In this document: piece by piece, positions 9,161 to 13,718 of the stretch
Layout: every line of letters begins with the position of its first letter
How positions within the stretch are numbered: the stretch's first letter is position 1
Assembly: GCA_027577415.1 (NCBI GenBank)
Contig: JANBQS010000673.1
Coordinates: 1 to 13,718, forward strand
DNA length: 13,718 bases
Origin: Coemansia sp. RSA 922
Taxonomy: Eukaryota; Kickxellomycota; Kickxellomycetes; Kickxellales; Kickxellaceae
Direction of reading: 5' to 3'
The notes under the pieces: generated by a model
Database searches by the model: none
What the model was told of the DNA's origin: nothing
What the model saw: only the letters and a program-made list of their open reading frames with translations
Translations under genes and position numbers: made by a program

Positions 9161-9267
9161 ATTATATAGTAAAAAGTATGTTTATAATAAAGAGTAAAAA
9201 TAAAACCAGAGTTATGCTAACTAGAGAAACCGTTCAACATCTTATGTGCCATTGTGCACACTTATAA
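8668..9267 (+). CDS. 199-residue open frame, possibly an antisense shadow
   Basis: This is the longest ATG-initiated frame in the gene-poor middle. It is rich in Leu, Ser, Cys, His and Arg, and its middle is hydrophobic (FTIWQILFSVICRIPL, then LCVVTLSICRC), with an AT-rich, Lys-rich tail. The end reads ETVQHLMCHC, which vaguely recalls the zinc-finger tail of LINE reverse transcriptases, but no CxxC precedes it and no RT motifs are present. The composition is what one expects from the complement of a coding strand, and the minus strand here shows protein-like pieces. I regard it as more likely a shadow than a gene. Confidence 0.18.
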   Translation: MSDLLFEHRCHLKRASQLFLSLQNLNNSKPPLFQARSKSKVFKAGWAHSTVSDSCCKCSLVRMLCSLLILSIYLATWHLGAPREVTLHYSLWSSLHSLKAIRDRLMPPLSTTNRQSLLTQTFTIWQILFSVICRIPLCVVTLSICRCRLVALKNMPLKTGHIIWYYIVKSMFIIKSKNKTRVMLTRETVQHLMCHCAHL

Positions 9268-9525
9268 ACGCTACGTCTTCTAGCATCGCTCCTAATCCCA
9301 ATCAGCTAATCCACTGAATGGCATCCGGTAGGCAAATGTAACAGGCTAATAAAATAAATACTATCCAACAGAGCAATAATTGGCAGATGGCTGTGAATGT
9401 CACTTAGCAGCCATATGTGATGTCACAAGAGACACTGATTGCCTGTGATCATCACAGTTTTTCATTAGTATTTATACGTTTTCCCATTCAGCACTGGGCT
9501 GGAAATTGGGGAGTTTCCTCTTGTT
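9268..9525. other. AT-rich stretch with no intact gene
   Basis: No gene is evident. On the minus strand, one frame reads in short pieces (such as GAMLEDVAFISVHNGT near 9245-9290) interrupted by stops, possibly part of the same decayed sequence as the region to its left. A branch-point-like ACTAAT followed by CACAG near 9440-9466 (minus strand) could be a splice acceptor downstream of the 9526-9738 frame. Confidence 0.2.
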
Positions 9526-9738
9526 TTAGAATTTATTGTTTAACATTTTAAAACTACTCTTATAACAGTGAAGGTAGGCAACTGTACCTAGGATTTTAGA
9601 ATTGTGGATGGTGCCAGGAGTTGTCATCAAGCGAAGAAGAGGGTCAAATTGCCAGGTTTGCCCTCTGACAACTTTTGCAATATAATCTACTGCTTTATCC
9701 AATGTGTCTTGGGTGAAAGTAGGATTATCGCGGGCCAT
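9526..9738 (-). CDS. Small hypothetical protein behind a clear TATA promoter
   Basis: The frame gives 70 residues, starting MARDNPTFTQDTLDKAVDYI and running through a Trp/Phe-containing stretch (TWQFDPLLRLMTTPG) to a basic end. I do not recognise it. The start is the ATG at 9738; the upstream GTG at 9756 is not needed. Support comes from the context: a TATATAAA box at 9871-9878 lies 133 bases upstream, and the leader is pyrimidine-rich right up to the ATG. The protein may be the first exon of a longer gene, because CTAG/GTACAG near 9588 could be a donor and an ACTAAT...CACAG acceptor follows about 120 bases later. In that splice the frame stops within a few codons. It could also be the 5' end of the decayed sequence further left. 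Confidence 0.35.
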   Translation of the reverse strand: MARDNPTFTQDTLDKAVDYIAKVVRGQTWQFDPLLRLMTTPGTIHNSKILGTVAYLHCYKSSFKMLNNKF

Positions 9739-9930
9739 TGGAAAAAAAGAGTACACAAGGGGGACTTGGCGATAAAATGGAGAAAAGAAAAGATACTCTC
9801 AAAGTGAGAAAATAGGTCAAACCTGCGAAAATAAAAATAAGAACCTGAGGAACGGGAGAAAAGGACGGGTTTTATATACTCGTGGTTGGAGTATCCCCTG
9901 TGTGTGGCAGAGAGGACGGCCACCCCCACA
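9739..9930 (-). promoter_or_regulatory. Core promoter with TATA box and stress-element-like motifs
   Basis: On the minus strand a textbook TATATAAAA lies at 9870-9878. Upstream of it are an AGGGG (9895-9899), the core of the fungal stress response element, and a GTGGGGGTGG at 9920-9929. Downstream comes a long pyrimidine-rich leader ending in a T7 run just before the ATG at 9738. TATTTTTATTTTCGCAG near 9825 could also be a 3' splice site in the leader. The motif assignments come from general fungal knowledge and have not been tested here. Confidence 0.45.
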
Positions 9931-10835
9931 GGCAACGCCTCATTCTCTCTTTTTTTGGTTTGGATACATTGTTCACAAACGTCACCAAGTGATCTGCACA
10001 CCCAGCGACAATTATTTTTCTCGTTCAGACTCTGCCACTAAACTTGGACGGCAAAGTGGAGGGATCGAGCAGGACAGCAAGGCACTGAGGAGCGGTAAGC
10101 ATGGCGTGCATTCAGCCCAAAGGCAACTGCCGATGTACAGAGGGCGTCAGTTCGTTTTTTGTTAACTAAGGATCCGCCTCATGCCAGCTGCCACATAGGG
10201 GTGCTTGAGGGGATATGCAACCTCAGTACTTTTTATTTTTATTTTTTGTTTTTAATAAAATGCGGGCTTGGGGCTCTTGCATGCGATTATGCCGACTTTT
10301 TGAAAGTTGCTGCAGAAATAAATATTTTTCAACGAGTTGGCATTTGCTGAGACCAAAATGATACCGCCAATTTGACACCACAAACCAGCGCCTCTTGATG
10401 ACAGGTGGATCCTTAGTAAGTGCATAGGCGTAGTGCAAGTCATGTATGACACGACACAAGGCCATTTATTTCCAATACAACTAATTGGCATGCCATCTGC
10501 CCTTTTGTCACCGACCAGCGGTTCCATGTAAGCATGGAAATAAACCCCCTGAATACAGCCAGGCTATTTATGCATGACGCCAGTATTAGCGGGGAAGCTT
10601 GCTTGTCTGTGTATTTCAGCCCCCCTGCGGCCATACATTAATTAACCCTGAAACGATGTTGCAAAAACAATAGCGTGAATATGCAATGCACGTTGTCTAA
10701 AAAAAAAAAATAGAATTAGGGCGCAAGGGCGGCAAATGATACTGTGCCACTCTCCCGTGAAATACTCTGTGAAAGCCGCCAAAATCCAAAAGCTACAATT
10801 GCTAAGGCGTCGCCGGTGCTGCTGCATGCGTCGCG
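9931..10835. other. Gene-poor stretch with an inverted repeat and a poly(A) run
   Basis: No supported gene. An imperfect 15-base inverted repeat (ACTAAGGATCCRCCT at 10165-10179 and its complement at 10403-10417) bounds a 253-base segment. The segment contains a T-rich run followed by AATAAA (about 10236-10259), a possible plus-strand polyadenylation signal. Minus-strand frames at 10223-10465 and 10440-10634 begin with ATG, but overlapping frames are also open, so they are not listed as genes. A run of 12 A lies at 10699-10710. Confidence 0.3.
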
Positions 10836-11138
10836 ATGAATGCACATGACACGGGTTTCGGCTCGAGTGTTATTTTTGGGCACTCTGGGCCAGCGCCTCA
10901 AGGCCACAAGGAGAGGTGCCTGCATATCTCACGGATCTGGTGCCGCAAGCAAGAGGCCATTGTTATAAGCGATCGGATTGGCGTTGTCAGAATAGCATTT
11001 CGGCAGCACTGGCAGAAAGCTGAGCCAGATAGGCAGTCAACTATTTATGGCTATGCAAGCGCTAGTCATCTCTGCCTCGCCTACATGCTGCAGCAGAGAC
11101 GTAGTACAGTTGCTGAGACTGATATTGAACCGGACTGA
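10836..11138 (+). CDS. 100-residue hypothetical open frame (uncertain)
   Basis: The frame starts with an ATG at 10836 and ends at a TGA at 11138. It is mixed in composition, with a basic middle and a partly charged end (RRSTVAETDIEPD). I do not recognise it, and there is no TATA box, leader tract or RBS-like context to support it. In sequence of this base composition a 100-codon frame is expected by chance somewhere in several kilobases. The following 200 bases are open in both orientations, so coding potential cannot be judged by eye. Confidence 0.18.
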   Translation: MNAHDTGFGSSVIFGHSGPAPQGHKERCLHISRIWCRKQEAIVISDRIGVVRIAFRQHWQKAEPDRQSTIYGYASASHLCLAYMLQQRRSTVAETDIEPD

Positions 11139-11684
11139 TCCATTTAGCAATGAACCCCTTGCTGGCGATTTTAGTGTCCTCATCATTGAAATCCCGCACA
11201 TAGCCTGTGCCCATACAAAGTTCCAATACAACAGCTTCATCGAAGAATCTCCTAGGCTATGCATCCAGTAAGTCAGTGGTTTGCTTGGATATCACATTAA
11301 ATGAGTAGTAGTTTTTTATGCGCTTCCTCCTTACATCCCCTCAATGTTTTATCCACCAGACAAGGTCCACGCCTTTGTTGAACTTGAAAGTACAGCCGAG
11401 TATGTTGAGAGCAAGTGAAACAATGCACCTAGAAGAAGAAAATAAGGGTGTCAGTGTGAGTGTCGAGGTGTCACGCTTGCTCACACTTCAAAGAGCTGCT
11501 CAAAGCCCCTTTCTCGAGTATCGCATTTGTTGTCGTAGTTTTTTTGTGAAGCGTGGTGGTTGAAACAGTAGAAGCGAAAGTATATTTAGCCAAAGAGAAA
11601 ACCCCTTGCTTCGCCTATTATTAGCTTTGTCCTTTCTATAAAGGTGAAGGTGCTTGCTTTCGAGCTAAAAGGTGCGATGCACGT
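11139..11684. other. Stretch with splice-like signals but no clear gene
   Basis: The segment 11047-11264 is open in one plus and two minus frames. A perfect GTAAGT donor sits on the plus strand at 11268. Pyrimidine-rich acceptor-like sequences occur on both strands: plus, ending in CCACCAG at about 11359; minus, CTTATTTTCTTCTTCTAG near 11430. No combination I tried gave a convincing protein. A TATAAAG lies on the plus strand at 11637-11643, about 450 bases before the next plus-strand gene. Confidence 0.25.
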
Positions 11685-11978
11685 TCACAACTCGATGCTC
11701 TCTACAAAGAATACAAAGTAAACGTGCGTGCCTTTGCATCCTTTGCACCCTCTCCTCAATCGTGCATAAGTGTGCAGACTTACCGTCTTTGCTCTCATCA
11801 AAAAAGCGTGAAGCACGAAGAACGATGCGAGAACCAATCGCTGTGCCCACAAGGCGGCCGCTAAATTTGCAAAAAGGCGAATTTCAAAGAGCCCAGCCGT
11901 CTTATTGTGCCATTTCGCAAGCATTGGCACTTTGTTGGCCAGAGCCCTTGACAACTTATAAGCGACGTATGTCGCCAA
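11685..11978 (-). other. Possible short spliced gene on the minus strand
   Basis: A strong donor (G/GTAAGT at 11783) and an acceptor with a T-rich lead-in (TATTCTTTGTAG, ending at 11702) define an 82-base candidate intron. Upstream of it two frames are open. One starts at an ATG near 11924, has a hydrophobic helix (LFANLAAALWAQRLVLASFF) and continues through the second exon for 21 codons. The other encodes RLVGTAIGSRIVLRASRFFD and stops five codons after the join. Neither is recognised. The splice pair is suggestive, but a GTAAGT is expected by chance a few times per window. Confidence 0.22.
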
Positions 11979-12084
11979 CTTTTCCTTTTCGAATTGTCCC
12001 TACCCACACACTTAGTTGATTTATTCCTTTTTTATCATTCACTTTGCCAGTTGCCTGGAGCACTGTAACTACTAACGTTAAAAG
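11967..12084 (+). other. Candidate 5' leader intron of the downstream gene
   Basis: On the plus strand, GAC/GTATGT at 11967 is a good donor, TACTAAC at 12070-12076 is the canonical branch point, and AAAAG at 12084 is the first AG after it. Removing these 118 bases leaves the ATG at 12094 nine bases after the junction. An in-frame stop upstream means the first exon would be non-coding. The branch-to-acceptor distance is short, so this remains a hypothesis. Confidence 0.3.
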
Positions 12085-12093
12085 TCATTCACG

Positions 12094-12519
12094 ATGGATC
12101 GCCAGCAAAACAACATCATGGAGCTGTCAGACATTTTCGAGCCGGATATGTACAATGGTCGCCTTCACCACCTACCGAGCATCAATGTTATGCTAGCCAG
12201 TCACCTCGTTGTCGCAGGTTCGGACAACGCGAGCGTGACGACCGCATACTCCCTTTCGAAGCGTCGCAACAGCGATAGCTCTGCCTATAGCGCTGCAGAG
12301 TCACCACATGCTGACTTTGACGACTTTGAGATGGTAGACTACGACACCGTTTATGCGCAGAGCCAAGAAGAACTTATTCATAGGGGGGATAATACTCGCG
12401 GCTACTCGCTGTATCCTACGTCGACAGTCAAAGCAAAGAAGTATCGCAGACGGCAGTCGTCCTTTAGCAAGCTTCGCGTCGCCGTTGGCGGACTGCTTCA
12501 AAGCAGACAGAGGAACTAG
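12094..12519 (+). CDS. Hypothetical 141-residue protein, Ser-rich with acidic middle and basic tail
   Basis: The frame starts at an ATG in good context (A at -3, G at +4) and ends at TAG 12517-12519. It is not a family I recognise. There is no signal peptide and no clear transmembrane helix. The N-terminal third is mixed (MELSDIFEPDMYNGRLHHLP), then a Ser-rich segment (SKRRNSDSSAYSAAESP), an acidic patch (DFDDFEMVDYDTV, about residues 74-86), and a basic, Ser-rich end (KAKKYRRRQSSFSKLRVAVG). This layout suits a soluble, partly disordered, possibly phosphorylated protein. Codon choice is varied, with many C/G third positions, as in the transporter and unlike the AT-rich middle, which supports it being real. 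It converges with the minus-strand frame at 12761. A leader intron just upstream is possible. Confidence 0.6.
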   Translation: MDRQQNNIMELSDIFEPDMYNGRLHHLPSINVMLASHLVVAGSDNASVTTAYSLSKRRNSDSSAYSAAESPHADFDDFEMVDYDTVYAQSQEELIHRGDNTRGYSLYPTSTVKAKKYRRRQSSFSKLRVAVGGLLQSRQRN

Positions 12520-12760
12520 TGTAAATTGAATCAATACTCGGCATAGGCGATCTGGTATTGCTGCCACCAACGTACTTTGGCTCTCTGGAAAGAGCTCACA
12601 TATTTAATATTACTTTATTTATTAATCTACCTTCATGTTAATTTTATTTAAACATCAATTATTATAACCTATAAAGAAGAAAAGCTAAACCTGGAGTAAG
12701 CTCAACTGGATAATGCTTATCAGGGTCTGATTCTGACAGTGTGAATGTTACGACTTGACC
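12520..12760. terminator. Convergent 3' regions with AT-rich polyadenylation signals
   Basis: This stretch lies between two convergent reading frames. It holds TTTATT three times (12614-12619, 12618-12623, 12643-12648), which are AATAAA signals for the minus-strand gene 110-145 bases past its stop. For the plus-strand gene no exact AATAAA is seen. Confidence 0.4.
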
Positions 12761-13210
12761 TCAATTCGACGAATACTCATTCCCCATGAAGACTGAGCTG
12801 TCTTTTACTTCACAAGCATCACTAATTGAATATGGAATGCCGGCATTGCAATCACACGCCATTTCTTTACAAAGAAATGTTCCGTCTATCGCTGTATTAT
12901 CACTGTCAAGCATTCTTACATAGACAACAATGTAGTCAACCTCCTCATTAGACCCCGATTCTTTGGTCTCATACTCTAGTCCGCTATTGTTTACAATGTC
13001 AAAAGATTTCACAAGCTCTGGCTCTGACCTTTCTACTAGTCCCTCTATCGTCTTCTTTGCCATGTCTACAATAACATTAACGCCTTCACTTCTTGGGATG
13101 GCAAACTTGCCAAAGCAAAAGGCTTTATTGGTCAATGATTTGATGTGCACCTCGGTATTGGTGATGGGATCTACCTCTAGGTTTTTTGCATTTACTCTCG
13201 GACACCATGA
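12761..13210 (-). CDS. Hypothetical protein with disrupted or missing start
   Basis: The frame is open for 149 codons from 13210 to the TGA-type end at 12761 and reads convincingly as protein, with alternating hydrophobic strands (VHIKSL, VNVIVDMA, VDYIVVYVRML), an acidic loop and six cysteines, including CDC near the end. I do not recognise the family. There is no in-frame ATG before residue 50 or so; a GTG at 13150 is not a credible fungal start. Two explanations fit. First, it is a 3' exon, since TTGTTAGTAG just before 13210 could be a splice acceptor. Second, the ATG at 13208 (G at -3 and +4, behind a pyrimidine-rich leader) is the start, and one surplus A in the A6 run at 13182-13187 breaks the frame, by mutation or sequencing error. 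No signal peptide is visible in either case. Confidence 0.45.
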   Translation of the reverse strand, partial: SWCPRVNAKNLEVDPITNTEVHIKSLTNKAFCFGKFAIPRSEGVNVIVDMAKKTIEGLVERSEPELVKSFDIVNNSGLEYETKESGSNEEVDYIVVYVRMLDSDNTAIDGTFLCKEMACDCNAGIPYSISDACEVKDSSVFMGNEYSSN

Positions 13211-13718
13211 CTACTAACAAGTGTAATTGTCAAAAATAGAGGAAAGTAGAGAAGAGAGTCAGATTTTCCTAGTTTCTAAGGGAGTCTAGTTCTTTATTTT
13301 CCGTTCCAAGTCAACTGCGGTTTTCTCGATTTTCTTTGAAGCCAACCTCGAAAACCAATACTTTTAGGATCCTCCTTTTGCGGACAGGAATACTTTACCA
13401 TGTTTTGGGCTCAGATTTCTTTCAACAAAAAGCAGAAGCTCCGAAGCACGGAGAAAATGGTCGTTGGTGTGTGGGTATCCTGCCAGCGGCCCAAGTTGTA
13501 GCACTGGTTTACCGAAGCGACCACTTGGCGTAGTGTTTGTCACTTGGCTGCGGAAATCGATCTACAGCCAAGCGGGATTAGACATGTACTCCATAGTGTT
13601 CAGCGATTTACAGCGCGCAAATCCAGACCCGCAAGCGCAACTGGCCACAGCAAGTGTTTGGTGTCTGAATTCCAGCTCTTCTCCTCTCCCCTCCAATTTC
13701 TTTATTTTTCTTGCGCAG
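13211..13718. other. Intergenic region; probable promoter of a gene beyond the right edge
   Basis: No gene is supported. The left end is the pyrimidine-rich (minus-strand) leader of the frame at 12761-13210. The right end, from about 13675, is a plus-strand pyrimidine tract (CTCTTCTCCTCTCCCCTCC, then T-rich) that finishes in GCGCAG at the last base. It could be the leader or a 3' splice site of a plus-strand gene starting outside the window. CTCCG/CGGAG forms a five-base hairpin near 13440. The frame at 13336-13533 has no supporting features. Confidence 0.35.

Noticed and set aside
9210..9267. ETVQHLMCHC as a LINE reverse-transcriptase zinc-finger tail
   Set aside because: No CxxC precedes it, no RT catalytic motifs occur upstream, and the surrounding sequence is AT-rich low complexity. 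The match is too short.
10223..10634. Overlapping minus-strand ATG frames (80, 91 and 64 codons)
   Set aside because: Three frames are open over the same bases, with no promoter, splice or family evidence to choose one.
11037..11271. 75-codon frames on both strands
   Set aside because: The region is open in one plus and two minus frames, so openness is not informative.
13212..13218. TACTAAC as an intron branch point on the plus strand
   Set aside because: TACTAAC occurs three times in the window, about what chance predicts. This copy has no suitable donor and acceptor around it and lies over the minus-strand start region.
1..13718. CRISPR array, rRNA, long terminal repeats or tandem satellite
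   Set aside because: No regularly spaced repeats, no rRNA-like sequence and no long direct repeats were seen on reading both strands.

Overview
The window looks like nuclear DNA from a fungus. It has two confident protein genes with fungal-type families, a GT-AG intron, low gene density on the right, and pyrimidine-rich leaders ahead of start codons. The ABC transporter resembles the fungal Ybt1/Vmr1 branch of ABCC. I cannot place the species from sequence alone. An early-diverging filamentous lineage is only a guess.

Left part (1-6517), all on the minus strand. The window opens inside a USB1-type U6 snRNA 3'-end phosphodiesterase. Its first coding exon (763-919) and second exon (1-505) are separated by a 257-base intron with a strong GTAAGT donor, and the gene runs off the left edge. 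About 330 bases further right lies the stop codon of a very large ABCC-type full ABC transporter, an uninterrupted reading frame of 1756 residues (1247-6517). The two genes are tandem but functionally unrelated: one acts in snRNA processing and the other in membrane transport.

Middle part (about 6520-12090) has no gene I can name. It is AT-richer, especially 8.2-9.8 kb. It holds small open frames, weak signs of broken coding sequence on the minus strand (about 7.7-7.95 kb and 8.25-9.16 kb), and one convincing core promoter (TATA at 9871-9878, minus strand) in front of a 70-residue frame at 9526-9738. A 12-base A run, a pol III B-box-like sequence and a 15-base imperfect inverted repeat are also present. 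Several short stretches are open in three or more frames at once, so openness alone is not evidence of coding here.

Right part (12094-13718). A 141-residue hypothetical protein lies on the plus strand (12094-12519). It is convergent with a minus-strand reading frame (12761-13210) that reads like real protein but has no usable in-frame start. Either an upstream exon is missing, or an ATG at 13208 is separated from the frame by a one-base slip in a run of six A. The last roughly 500 bases hold no gene, and the window ends in a pyrimidine tract plus CAG that probably belongs to the next plus-strand gene.

I found no CRISPR array, rRNA, complete tRNA, or intact transposon, and no multi-gene system.
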